This document shows positions 10,214 through 18,468 of a stretch of DNA of 64,000 bases, one piece after another. A program made the translations under genes and the position numbers. This DNA comes from Tolumonas lignilytica (GTDB taxonomy: Bacteria; Pseudomonadota; Gammaproteobacteria; Enterobacterales; Aeromonadaceae), in assembly GCF_000527035.1 (NCBI RefSeq), contig NZ_AZUK01000001.1, positions 2,910,501 through 2,974,500 on the forward strand. The letters are read 5' to 3'. The first letter of the stretch is position 1. Every line of letters starts with the position of its first letter. The notes under the pieces are model-generated. The model worked only from the letters and a program-made list of their open reading frames with translations, ran no database searches and was not told where the DNA came from.

Positions 10214-10723
10214 TTATCGACTGAGATCTTGAATGGCGTCGACAACCAAACCACTACCAACAGCAATCATCAATATATCACTGGCGACGCGGACATACTT
10301 ATAACCTGCGGGTGGTGTGCCCAAACTGATGACAATTTGGGGTGGTAAATCGTAGTACTCCACATCGCGGGGCAGTGGACGTCCAATATGCCATCTCTTG
10401 GCGATCCCGGGTGGCAGGCAACCGTTATGTTTTTTCATTAACCCGGGGGGACAAGCGCCAGCACGGAAACTATCGTCATAATATCGCCGTATCACATCGC
10501 GATGGTGATTATTGAAATGAATATTGGCAGATCGCTGTTCTCGTTCACGATCCATTTCAAAACGATCATTATGCTGTCTGTTCTTTCTTTTTTGCCAGTC
10601 CAGTGGATTGTCCATGTTCTTGTTATTGTTCCAGTCTGGCTTATCGGCGAAGACCGGCCCTGAAGCAATCAGAAAGGCAATAAACAGCGATAATGTGCAT
10701 TTTTTCGCCAGGGTAAGTTGCAT
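10214..10723 (-). CDS. RcnB/CigR-like periplasmic protein
   Basis: A 169-aa protein with a Sec signal peptide (hydrophobic core LFIAFLIASG, cleavage near VFA-DK). It continues with a very polar Asn/Arg/His-rich region and a conserved-looking C-terminal half containing GLMKKHNGCLPPG, GRPLPRDV and YDLPP. These motifs occur in the family annotated as RcnB-like or CigR-like. RcnB tunes nickel/cobalt efflux in E. coli; CigR is a Salmonella anti-virulence protein. The C-terminus carries a hydrophobic stretch (DILMIAVGSGLVVDAI), as in CigR. The start is the ATG at 10723, with AAGGAG 7 nt upstream; the in-frame ATG at 10729 is too close to that site. No metal transporter is adjacent, so a metal role is not supported by context. 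Confidence 0.65.
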   Translation of the reverse strand: MQLTLAKKCTLSLFIAFLIASGPVFADKPDWNNNKNMDNPLDWQKRKNRQHNDRFEMDREREQRSANIHFNNHHRDVIRRYYDDSFRAGACPPGLMKKHNGCLPPGIAKRWHIGRPLPRDVEYYDLPPQIVISLGTPPAGYKYVRVASDILMIAVGSGLVVDAIQDLSR

Positions 10724-10806
10724 GAACATTCTCCTTTATCAGTACCGCTATTTAATTTTAGTTCTCGTGAGAAAGAAAGCTATGTTGGCATGGCTAAGTT
10801 TGTTAT

Positions 10807-11406
10807 TCAGATCTGATAAGCACATAAAAACACACGAACAGCCCGCGTTACCATCTGTTCCAGCTGGGGATCGGAAACATCCGTAACGGCGCGAAGTGCA
10901 TAGGGTTCAACAATTTCTGCTTCAAACAGTGCTTTCAAATGCATGGCGGCAATTTCTGAATTGCATGGGTGTAACACGTGTTGAGTCTGTTGTTTTTGCA
11001 GATATTGACTAATTAGTTGCCAACCACGCTTGGGGCCTTTTTCATAAAAATGGCGGCCAATATCAGACCGATCAGCTTCACTATAGGCCATGTTGCGAAT
11101 GGCCAGAATATCGGGTGACAGAATGGCTTTCAGATAGTGGATACCAAGCTCTGTCAGTACTGTCTCAATATCTTTGTTTTCATGCAGAATATCAAAGCCA
11201 ACAACAAAATGTTCCGCTGCTGCTGAATCCATCACTGCGGTGAAAATCTCTTCCTTGGAGCTGAAATAGTTATACAGCGTTGCCTTGGAACCTCCGACCC
11301 GGTTGGCAATTTCTGACATGGAGGTGTTTTCAAAGCCTTGTTGACAGAATGCCTCTTTGGCGACATCGATAATAGCTTGTCGTCGTGCTTCACTTTTTAC
11401 CCGCAT
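10807..11406 (-). CDS. TetR-family transcriptional repressor of the efflux operon
   Basis: A 199-aa regulator with an N-terminal TetR helix-turn-helix (about residues 8-52: RRQAIIDVAKEAF, MSEIANRVGGSKATLYNYFSSKEE) and a C-terminal ligand/dimerisation domain of the AcrR-C type. The ATG at 11406 is chosen because AAGGTGG precedes it and TetR proteins start close to the helix-turn-helix. Longer in-frame openings would run through the divergent promoter. It is transcribed away from the outer-membrane factor/emrA/emrB operon, with 98 bp between start codons. By family habit it represses the pump and itself until a drug-like ligand binds; the palindrome at 11468-11493 is the likely operator. Confidence 0.88.
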   Translation of the reverse strand: MRVKSEARRQAIIDVAKEAFCQQGFENTSMSEIANRVGGSKATLYNYFSSKEEIFTAVMDSAAAEHFVVGFDILHENKDIETVLTELGIHYLKAILSPDILAIRNMAYSEADRSDIGRHFYEKGPKRGWQLISQYLQKQQTQHVLHPCNSEIAAMHLKALFEAEIVEPYALRAVTDVSDPQLEQMVTRAVRVFLCAYQI

Positions 11407-11424
11407 GTTCCACCTTCTGATTTT

Positions 11425-11493
11425 CTGATACTCAAGTTTCGCTTGACGGTCAAATAGTGTCAAGGTTATAACTGAACTGTACGGTTTAGTTAT
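11425..11493. promoter_or_regulatory. Divergent promoters and palindromic operator of the efflux locus
   Basis: Plus strand: TTGACG (11443-11448), 17 bp, TTATAA (11466-11471) drives the efflux genes. Minus strand: TTGACC (complement of 11448-11453), 17 bp, TATCAG (complement of 11425-11430) drives the TetR gene. The two -35 boxes overlap inside the palindrome TTGACGGTCAA. A second palindrome, ATAACTGAAC (11468-11477) with GTTTAGTTAT (11484-11493), 9 of 10 positions symmetrical, covers the plus-strand -10 box and start point. Occupancy would block the efflux promoter. Confidence 0.75.
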
Positions 11494-11504
11494 GAGGTTT
11501 AATC

Positions 11505-12956
11505 GTGAAGAATTCCCCTGCATTGCGCGTCAACGGCAGGCTTTTCAAAGCACCGTTTGTGATTGTTCCCATTGCGGCATTGGCGATGAGTGCATGTGCA
11601 CAGGCACCTGATCATCCCCTGAGCCAGATGAAACATGCGAATGAGTTTGCATCATCGCAATCGTTGAACAGCCAGAACAAAATAAGCTGGCCAGATAACC
11701 AATGGTGGTTGCGTTACCATGATGCGCAGCTGAACCAATTGATGCAGGAGGCATTATCTGATGCCCCTACGCTGATGGCTGCTCAGGCACGTTTGCGTAA
11801 TGCGGCTGGTATTGCGGAACAGATTGGTGCTATTCGCGCCATACAGGTGGGGGCGAGTGCATCGGCATCGGAGACAAAGGTTAGTTATGCCTATCAGGCA
11901 TACATGCCACCTCATGACTGGAATGGTTATGGTTCTGTGACGGCTAATTTCAGTTATGACATCGATTTTTGGGGCAAAAACAAAGCTGTCGTGGCTGCTG
12001 CAACCTCGGATTTAGCTGCTGCCGAGGCAGAAACACAAGCCGCGAAGCTGATGATCCAAACCTCTCTAACGCAGGCTTATGCCGAACTGGCCCGTTTATA
12101 TCTGAATCGTGATACCGCGCAGACAGCATTAGCGATCCGCAGTAAAACCGTAGAGTTGATGACCGAGCGCTTTAAAAACGGTTTGGAAACTCAAGGGGTG
12201 CTGAAACAGATGCAGGCTCTGAAGGCCAATGCAGATGCAGAGTTGGTAGCGGTGGATGAATCTATCCAGCTTCAGAAAAATGCGATTGCTGCGTTGTTAG
12301 GTAAGGGGCCGGATCGAGGGTTGTCATTACAACGTCCGGCGGTACAACTGACCGCGTCATTTGGCTTACCGGAAAATACCGGTATCAATATTCTCGGGCA
12401 TCGTCCGGATGTTACCGCCGCGCGCTGGCGGGCTGAAGCTGCGGCCAAACGGATTCATGTTGCCAAGGCGCAATTTTATCCGGATGTCAGTATTTCCGGT
12501 TTTATCGGTTATCAGGCGTTTGGCCTGAATAATCTGACTAAGTCGGGTAATGATGTCGGCAGCATCGGGCCGGCGATTTATCTGCCGTTATTTACCGGTG
12601 GGCGATTATCCGGTCAGTTAACGTCGGCTGAAGCAACTTATGACGAAGCAGTGGCCAATTACAACAACACGGTGACGCAGGCATTGCATGACGTTGCGGA
12701 TGTCATGACCAGTTCTAAAGCCTTGAAGGCTCGTCTGGGAAAAACGGAAGAGGCTTATCAGGATGCCAAAGCGGCCTATCAGATTGCGGACAACCGCTAC
12801 CGAGGCGGTTTGGCGACCTACCTTGACGTTTTGACCGCAGAAGATGCCATGCTGAATACGCAGCGTGCACTGGTGAACCTACAAGCACGATCTTTTTCAC
12901 TTGATGTGTCCCTGATCCACGCGTTGGGCGGTGGATTCAATGCATCAAAATCCTAA
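11505..12956 (+). CDS. Outer-membrane efflux lipoprotein (NodT/OprM family)
   Basis: A 483-aa TolC-like outer-membrane channel of a tripartite pump. It has a lipoprotein signal (LAMSAC; Cys near residue 31) and two outer-membrane-efflux repeats. Typical segments are WPDNQWWLRYHD, FSYDIDFWGKNKA, LGHRPDVTAARWRAEAA and the C-terminal RYRGGLATYLDVLTAE. The start is a GTG at 11505 with GAGG 7 nt upstream; no ATG fits before the signal peptide. It is the first gene of the operon, 23 bp before the adaptor gene, so channel, adaptor and pump would be made together. The TetR gene is divergent and probably represses it. Confidence 0.9.
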   Translation: MKNSPALRVNGRLFKAPFVIVPIAALAMSACAQAPDHPLSQMKHANEFASSQSLNSQNKISWPDNQWWLRYHDAQLNQLMQEALSDAPTLMAAQARLRNAAGIAEQIGAIRAIQVGASASASETKVSYAYQAYMPPHDWNGYGSVTANFSYDIDFWGKNKAVVAAATSDLAAAEAETQAAKLMIQTSLTQAYAELARLYLNRDTAQTALAIRSKTVELMTERFKNGLETQGVLKQMQALKANADAELVAVDESIQLQKNAIAALLGKGPDRGLSLQRPAVQLTASFGLPENTGINILGHRPDVTAARWRAEAAAKRIHVAKAQFYPDVSISGFIGYQAFGLNNLTKSGNDVGSIGPAIYLPLFTGGRLSGQLTSAEATYDEAVANYNNTVTQALHDVADVMTSSKALKARLGKTEEAYQDAKAAYQIADNRYRGGLATYLDVLTAEDAMLNTQRALVNLQARSFSLDVSLIHALGGGFNASKS

Positions 12957-12979
12957 TTTGAATGTCAGGAAATTAAATT

Positions 12980-14188
12980 ATGTCTCAGATGAATATTGAT
13001 GCGACGGTTGATCAGTTAGGGGATGATTTTGATGCTCCTCGTGCGGCAGCTTCACGTAAAAAAGGATTTGTTGGTCTCGCCGTTGCGATTGCCATCGCTG
13101 CTGCTGGATATGGAGCTTACTACTATTTTATCGGTTCCCGTTATGTGACTACGGATAATGCTTATACCGCAGCCGAAGTCGCTGAAGTCACCCCGGCGGT
13201 AGGCGGAATTGTTCAGGCCGTGAATGTGGTCGATACCCAGCATGTGAAGAAAGGGGATGTGCTGGTCCGGTTGGATGACACCGATGCCAGACTGGCGCTG
13301 GCCCAGGCCGAAGCAGATTTAGGCATGGCGAAGCGGCGGGTACGCAGTTATCTGGCCAATGATGAAGGGCTGGCGGCGCAGGTTAAGGCGCGTGAGGCCG
13401 ATGAAAAACAGGCACAGGCCAAACTGGCAGCCGCACAGGCTGATTTCAGCAAAGCGCAGGTTGACTTGAAACGGCGTGCAGCGTTAGTTAAATCGGGTTC
13501 CGTGTCGGGTGAAGAGCTGACGAATGCCAAGAATCAGATGTTGCTGGCAGAAGCCAATCTGAATGCCGCCAAGGCCGGTGCCGCCCAGGCGGTAGCCAAC
13601 CGTTTATCAACCATCGGTTCGAAAAAAGCGAATGCAGCACAGATTGTTGATACGACGGTGGAGACCAACCCGGAAGTGATGCTGGCGAAAGCCCGTTTTG
13701 AACAAGCAAAAGTTGATCTGGACCGAACTGTGATTAAGGCTCCGGTAGAGGGTGTCATTGCCAAACGCCAAGTTCAGGTTGGCCAACGGATTCAGGTCGG
13801 TGCACCATTGCTGAGTGTGGTGCCGTTGCAGAATGTGCATGTCGATGCCAATTTCAAAGAGGTTGAACTTCGTCAGGTGAAAATTGGGCAGCCAGTAGAG
13901 GTAACCGCAGACCTCTACGGCGATAAGGTTGTTTATCACGGCGTGGTGAGTGGCTTATCAGGTGGCACGGGTTCAGCCTTCTCAATGATTCCGGCCCAAA
14001 ATGCGACCGGTAACTGGATCAAGGTTGTACAGCGCCTTCCGGTACGGATCACACTGAATAAGCATGAACTGACGGAACGCCCCCTGCAGGTTGGCTTATC
14101 AATGGAAGCCACTATTGATACCTCAAAAGCTGAAACACATAATGCCGTCGCTGAAAATGCAGGTTCATCATCTGCTCATCAGGGCTAA
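12980..14188 (+). CDS. emrA: EmrA-like membrane-fusion (adaptor) subunit
   Basis: A 402-aa periplasmic adaptor (HlyD family) with a short cytoplasmic N-terminus, one membrane anchor (about residues 30-50, VGLAVAIAIAAAGYGAYYYF) and the sequence YVTTDNAYTAAEVAEVTP typical of EmrA. A long alpha-helical hairpin rich in Ala/Gln/Lys follows (about 105-215), then the lipoyl half-motif DRTVIKAPVEGVIAKRQVQVGQ and a beta-barrel domain. It links the EmrB-type pump to the outer-membrane channel encoded upstream. RBS AGGAAA precedes the ATG at 12980. The operon order outer-membrane factor, adaptor, pump supports the role. Drug range cannot be read from sequence. Confidence 0.9.
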   Translation: MSQMNIDATVDQLGDDFDAPRAAASRKKGFVGLAVAIAIAAAGYGAYYYFIGSRYVTTDNAYTAAEVAEVTPAVGGIVQAVNVVDTQHVKKGDVLVRLDDTDARLALAQAEADLGMAKRRVRSYLANDEGLAAQVKAREADEKQAQAKLAAAQADFSKAQVDLKRRAALVKSGSVSGEELTNAKNQMLLAEANLNAAKAGAAQAVANRLSTIGSKKANAAQIVDTTVETNPEVMLAKARFEQAKVDLDRTVIKAPVEGVIAKRQVQVGQRIQVGAPLLSVVPLQNVHVDANFKEVELRQVKIGQPVEVTADLYGDKVVYHGVVSGLSGGTGSAFSMIPAQNATGNWIKVVQRLPVRITLNKHELTERPLQVGLSMEATIDTSKAETHNAVAENAGSSSAHQG

Positions 14189-14199
14189 GGCGGGTCGAG

Positions 14200-15738
14200 A
14201 TGAGTCAGTCATCGCAGGGGAACTTCCCGCAACCATTATCCGGTGGGGCACTGGCGATCGGTGCCATCTGTCTGGCAATGGCTAACTTTCTGGCCATTCT
14301 GGACACCACAATTGCTAACGTTTCTGTTTCGAATATCGCCGGAAGTTTGGGAACCTCAACCAGTCAAGGGACTTATGTCATTACGTCGTATGCGGTGGCA
14401 GAGGCTATATCTGTACCGCTGACGGGCTGGTTGTCGTCCCGTTTTGGCGCACTGCGCGTGTTTGTTACTTGCCTCATCATGTTCGGGATTTTCTCGACGC
14501 TGTGCGGCATGGCAACCAGCATGAACATGTTAGTGCTGTTCCGTGTGTTTCTCGGATTTTCCGGTGGGCCGTTGATGCCGCTATCGCAGACACTGATGAT
14601 GCGTATCTTCCCGAAAGATAAAAGTCATGCGGCAATCGGCATCTGGAGTATGACGACGCTGGTGGCACCGATCATGGGGCCAATCCTCGGTGGCATTCTC
14701 TGTGATCAATACAGCTGGCCTTATATCTTCATCTGCAAAACCCCCTTTGCGATTATTGCCGGCCTGATGTGCTGGAAGATGTTGCAAGGTTTTGAAACAC
14801 AGACCAATAAATCGCGGATTGATATGGTCGGATTAGCATTGCTGGTGGTCTGGGTTGCCGCATTGCAGATCATGCTGGATGAAGGCAAGGATCACGACTG
14901 GTTTGAATCGACCCGGATAGTGACCTTAGCCATCATTGCGGTCATTGGTTTCATCTCATTCCTGATCTGGGAACTGACGGAGCGCAATCCGGTCGTTGAT
15001 CTGAAGGTGTTTCGTCATCGCGGTTTTTCAACCAGCATGCTGACGCTGTCACTGGGATTTGGTGCCTTTTTTGGCATTACCGTGCTGACACCGTTATGGT
15101 TACAGATCTATATGGGATATACCGCCACGATTGCGGGTTATTCGACGGCGATGATGGGGGTATTGGCGGTGTTTCTGGCACCTTTAATTGCCAATCTGAC
15201 GACGAAAATGGACCCACGTCCGCTGGTATTTCTGGGGGTGCTCTGGCTGGGGAGCTGGACATTATTTCGCAGCCATGCCGATATGAATATGACCTTCTTT
15301 CAGATCAGTTATCCCATGTTTTTTCAGGGCATGGGGATGCCGTTGTTCTTTGTACCCTTAACCGGGATCGCACTGGGCTGTGTGCTGGACCGGGAAATGG
15401 ATTCAGCGGCAGGCCTGATGAATTTCATCCGAACTCTGTCTGGTGCATTCGCGACTTCAATGGTGAACACCACCTGGGAGAATCAGTCGCGTTATGTTCA
15501 TTCTGAGTTGGCCGGATTAACAGATCGTGGAGCCCATGCCTCTCAAGCCATGCTCAACAGCGGTATGTCGATGGGTCAGATCCGAGGTTCGCTGGATTGG
15601 TTGTTACAAGGACAGAGCGTCATGGTGGCCACCAACCAGATCTTTATGGCGATTGCGGTGATTTTTTGTGTCGCAGCTTTTGTCATCTGGTTGGCGCCAA
15701 GGCCAACAAAAGCGGTAGATACGTCATCTGTGCACTAA
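14200..15738 (+). CDS. emrB: EmrB-like DHA2-family multidrug efflux pump
   Basis: A 512-aa inner-membrane transporter of the major facilitator superfamily, DHA2 family with 14 predicted membrane segments. Motif C-like and DHA2 features are visible: LDTTIANVSVSNIAGSLG near the N-terminus, WLSSRFGALRVF, LGFSGGPLMPLSQTLMMR and LVAPIMGPILGG. It would export hydrophobic compounds using the proton gradient, through the adaptor and channel encoded just upstream. The start codon lies 12 bp after the emrA stop. A strong terminator ends the operon. The pump type is secure; substrates are unknown. Confidence 0.9.
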   Translation: MSQSSQGNFPQPLSGGALAIGAICLAMANFLAILDTTIANVSVSNIAGSLGTSTSQGTYVITSYAVAEAISVPLTGWLSSRFGALRVFVTCLIMFGIFSTLCGMATSMNMLVLFRVFLGFSGGPLMPLSQTLMMRIFPKDKSHAAIGIWSMTTLVAPIMGPILGGILCDQYSWPYIFICKTPFAIIAGLMCWKMLQGFETQTNKSRIDMVGLALLVVWVAALQIMLDEGKDHDWFESTRIVTLAIIAVIGFISFLIWELTERNPVVDLKVFRHRGFSTSMLTLSLGFGAFFGITVLTPLWLQIYMGYTATIAGYSTAMMGVLAVFLAPLIANLTTKMDPRPLVFLGVLWLGSWTLFRSHADMNMTFFQISYPMFFQGMGMPLFFVPLTGIALGCVLDREMDSAAGLMNFIRTLSGAFATSMVNTTWENQSRYVHSELAGLTDRGAHASQAMLNSGMSMGQIRGSLDWLLQGQSVMVATNQIFMAIAVIFCVAAFVIWLAPRPTKAVDTSSVH

Positions 15739-15773
15739 TTTTCCTGCTCATTTATTTCTTGTAGTAGGGTGTT

Positions 15774-15802
15774 TCCGGCTTCGTCATGAAGCCGGTTTTT
15801 TT
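15774..15802 (+). terminator. Terminator of the efflux operon
   Basis: CCGGCTTC (15775-15782), loop GTCAT, GAAGCCGG (15788-15795) and seven T residues, 36 bp after the emrB stop. Confidence 0.9.
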
Positions 15803-15814
15803 GAATGAACCTGT

Positions 15815-17899
15815 TTAGGTATGGTCTTTCTCTTTCAGGCTGCGACAAATCAAAACAATGACCGAGCGAGGTTGCACGGTATAACTGAGATCGGGCAGTT
15901 CGGCATATTCACAGCCAAGCGGAGTAATATCATTCGGTGGTTCCAGTCCGGTATCGCAGACTCTCTTCCAGTGCCCATTGGGGTTGTTGGGCGGTGGCGG
16001 AAGATTCAGCACCAAGGGTTTCCACCAGGAGTTAAAAAACGCATACACATCGATGTCATATCGGGCATCATAAGCCGTTAATCCTAGTGTTTGCGAATTA
16101 GGGCCCCAGTCAGGCTGAAAAGGCTGAACGCCATGCCAATCGACTCGAGCGCTTTCCAGTGCTTGCCCTAGCGAAAAAAAGAAACGTGGTTCTTCTTTCA
16201 GAACGGAGCGGTAACGCAGCATCTCAGTAACAAAACGTAGCATTTCCCGTCCGTGGTGCGTGGGTTGCCAGTTAAACCAACTGATCGAGTTGTCCTGGCA
16301 GTAGACATTATTATTGCCTTGTTGTGTTCTGAGTGTCTCATCGCCCATCTGGATCATGGGGGTTCCGACAGACATCAGATTGACGACAAAGAAATTTTTG
16401 GCTTGTCGTAGCCGCAGCGTGAGAATAGCCGGATCATCAGTTGGGCCTTCAACGCCATGATTCCAACTGTAGTTATCATTACTGCCGTCACGATTATCTT
16501 CCCCATTCGCCTCATTGTGTTTTTGGTCATAACTGACCAGATCCCACAAAGTGAAGCCATCATGGCAGGTAATAAAATTGAGGCTTTTATATGGATCAGA
16601 AAACTGAAGATGGTAAATATCCGGGCTACCAATCAGGCGGGTAGCAAACGCCGAGACCATACCTTCATCTCCTTTGATGAAGCGACGCACATCATCACGG
16701 AAAAGACCATTCCATTCACGCCAGCGATCACCGGCCATTTTTCCGACCAGATAGAGACCACCGGCATCCCAGGCTTCGGCAAATAACTTGGTATCAGCCA
16801 GCGAATAGTCGCCATCAATGGTGCGAATGGTTGGCGGATCGCTCATCGGCTGACCAAAGCCATCACGCGACAAAATAGCCGCCAGATCAAAACGGAAACC
16901 ATCCACATGCATCTCTTCGCGCCAGAATTTCAGACTGTCGGTGATCATCTTTTTGGTCATCGGATGTGAGGCGTCGAGTGTGTTACCGCAACCGGAATAA
17001 TTGGTGCTGTGATAGTTTTCATCCAGCGTATAAAACGCATCATTATCAACGCCGCGAAAGCAGATCACCGGCCCGTCATCGCCGCCTTCTGCCGTGTGGT
17101 TGTAAACCACATCCAGAATGACTTCAATGTTGGCTTTATGCAGTGCTTTTACCATATCCCGGAATTCATTAAGCACACCAAGATGTGAGCCGTCAGCCGC
17201 ATACTCTCCGTGCGGAGCGAAAAAGCCCATCGGGCTGTAACCCCAATAATTACTTTTCCCAGGTCGAGCATCCTGCGGATCAAACTGAAACACTGGCAGC
17301 AATTCGACAGCAGTAATACCCAGCTCCTGCAGGTAGGGAATTTTCTTGATGACACCGGCATAAGTCCCCTGCAGATAATCTGGCAGATTCGATGACGGGT
17401 CTTTGGTGAATCCGGCGACATGCATTTCATAAATCACAGACCGAGAAAGGGGATGACGCGGAAAATTGTCCTCTTCCCAGTCATAATGTCTCAGGTCAAC
17501 CACCACATTTTTAGCGCAACAGTGCAGGTTGGAACCAGGCAGGGCTGAACTCTGTCGGTTATAGCAATCGCCCAGCAGGATGCGACGCCCATAAGGGTCG
17601 AGCAGCACTTTTTCGGGGTCGAAACGGTTTCCCGGCAAGTCAATCAGCACCTCCTTGACCCGCCAGGCATAAATCTGTCCTGCAGACACGCCGCCGACAT
17701 GAATATGCCAGTAATAGCCGGAGCGATAGATTTCCTCCGACAGTGTAATGACTTCGGGATTCTCATCTTTCTCGGAGCTGAATAGCAACAACTCCATCGA
17801 TTTCGCCAGCCGTCCCCAGATGGCAAAGTTGGTACCATGAGCTTCAGGTGTTGCCCCTAGCTGGCGGCAGTGACCGGCAGAGAGTTTGCGGGATGTCAT
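15815..17899 (-). CDS. glgX: Glycogen debranching enzyme (isoamylase type, GlgX)
   Basis: A 694-aa GH13 enzyme that hydrolyses alpha-1,6 branches of glycogen limit dextrin after phosphorylase action. An N-terminal CBM48-like domain (GTNFAIWGRLAKSMELLLFS) precedes the TIM barrel. Conserved regions are DVVYNHTAEG, DGFRFDLAAIL (nucleophile Asp), FAEAWDAGGLY (acid/base Glu) and ITCHDGFTLWD (His-Asp). I use the ATG at 17899 because the CBM48 region begins soon after. No good ribosome-binding site precedes it, and an upstream in-frame ATG at 18025 lies inside the terminator of the next gene. It shares the strand with glgP (26.1-28.6 kb) but is separated from it by the protease and prkA genes. No glgBCA genes are in the window. 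Confidence 0.88.
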   Translation of the reverse strand: MTSRKLSAGHCRQLGATPEAHGTNFAIWGRLAKSMELLLFSSEKDENPEVITLSEEIYRSGYYWHIHVGGVSAGQIYAWRVKEVLIDLPGNRFDPEKVLLDPYGRRILLGDCYNRQSSALPGSNLHCCAKNVVVDLRHYDWEEDNFPRHPLSRSVIYEMHVAGFTKDPSSNLPDYLQGTYAGVIKKIPYLQELGITAVELLPVFQFDPQDARPGKSNYWGYSPMGFFAPHGEYAADGSHLGVLNEFRDMVKALHKANIEVILDVVYNHTAEGGDDGPVICFRGVDNDAFYTLDENYHSTNYSGCGNTLDASHPMTKKMITDSLKFWREEMHVDGFRFDLAAILSRDGFGQPMSDPPTIRTIDGDYSLADTKLFAEAWDAGGLYLVGKMAGDRWREWNGLFRDDVRRFIKGDEGMVSAFATRLIGSPDIYHLQFSDPYKSLNFITCHDGFTLWDLVSYDQKHNEANGEDNRDGSNDNYSWNHGVEGPTDDPAILTLRLRQAKNFFVVNLMSVGTPMIQMGDETLRTQQGNNNVYCQDNSISWFNWQPTHHGREMLRFVTEMLRYRSVLKEEPRFFFSLGQALESARVDWHGVQPFQPDWGPNSQTLGLTAYDARYDIDVYAFFNSWWKPLVLNLPPPPNNPNGHWKRVCDTGLEPPNDITPLGCEYAELPDLSYTVQPRSVIVLICRSLKEKDHT

Positions 17900-18008
17900 T
17901 GGAAATTCAGAATAAATGGCTTTGATTTGAAGTATAGAAGATCTGCGGATTAACGGAGGCGATGTAAGTGGTTCATTTGGTAAGAATAGGCCGTTACACG
18001 GCACCCAT

Positions 18009-18031
18009 AAAAAAGCCCGTTTCACGGGCCA
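18009..18031 (-). terminator. Terminator of the 63-aa hypothetical gene
   Basis: On the minus strand, a GCCCGT/ACGGGC stem (18015-18020 and 18024-18029) is followed by six T residues (complement of 18009-18014). It begins about 20 bp after the stop of the gene at 18052-18243. Confidence 0.8.
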
Positions 18032-18051
18032 TTAAAAATAGTTATTCCGGC

Positions 18052-18243
18052 TCAAATCTCAGGAATGTTTTCCCGCCAGCCATGAAATTCACTGATGGCG
18101 TTTGATACCATCTGCTCCTCCCGAATACCGAATGGATAGCCGCTTTGCACACACATTTTTTTGGCTTCCTGGTAGGGTGAGTTATAGCCCTCGAGGGTTT
18201 CGAATACGTGGGATCTGATCCGGGTATAGTCAACTCTTTGCAT
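18052..18243 (-). CDS. Small conserved-looking hypothetical protein (63 aa)
   Basis: I do not recognise this protein. It is 63 aa, hydrophilic, rich in Glu/Arg/Tyr, with no signal peptide or membrane segment, starting MQRVDYTRIR and ending GWRENIPEI. Support for reality: AAGGAG 8 nt before the ATG, a rho-independent terminator directly after the stop, and its own intergenic space on both sides. A longer opening in another frame on the same strand (18042-18329) has low-complexity composition and no ribosome-binding site. It lies between the second lon and glgX, both on the same strand, but separate terminators suggest its own transcript. Confidence 0.65.
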   Translation of the reverse strand: MQRVDYTRIRSHVFETLEGYNSPYQEAKKMCVQSGYPFGIREEQMVSNAISEFHGWRENIPEI

Positions 18244-18434
18244 GGCCTTGCTCCTTTTGCAGTAAGTACCAAGTAGTTGGACAGCGATTTTTTCGGTAAG
18301 TTCAAAAAATAAGCAAAAAAATTACACACCTGTTACGGTACTGTTATTAACAATAGATGAGAAATCAGAAACGAAGATAAATGGTTACGATTTTTGTGAG
18401 GCACATCGCGCAAAATTGAAAGGACAGACAAAGA

Positions 18435-18462
18435 AAAGCAGTGACGAAATCGTCACTGCTTT
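18435..18462 (-). terminator. Terminator of the second lon gene
   Basis: A 12-bp perfect stem (18435-18446 with 18451-18462) around an AAAT loop. On the minus strand the stem ends in TTT and continues TCTTTG. It begins 6 bp after the stop codon of the gene ending at 18469. Confidence 0.8.
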
Positions 18463-18468
18463 GTGTTA

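Noticed and set aside
10524-10886. 120-codon plus-strand frame across the RcnB/CigR-like and TetR genes
   Set aside because: It runs antisense to two better-supported genes and through their intergenic region, with no matching signals.
18042-18329. 95-codon frame on the minus strand overlapping the 63-aa hypothetical
   Set aside because: It has no ribosome-binding site and low-quality composition. The overlapping frame at 18052-18243 has a strong AAGGAG and better amino-acid make-up.
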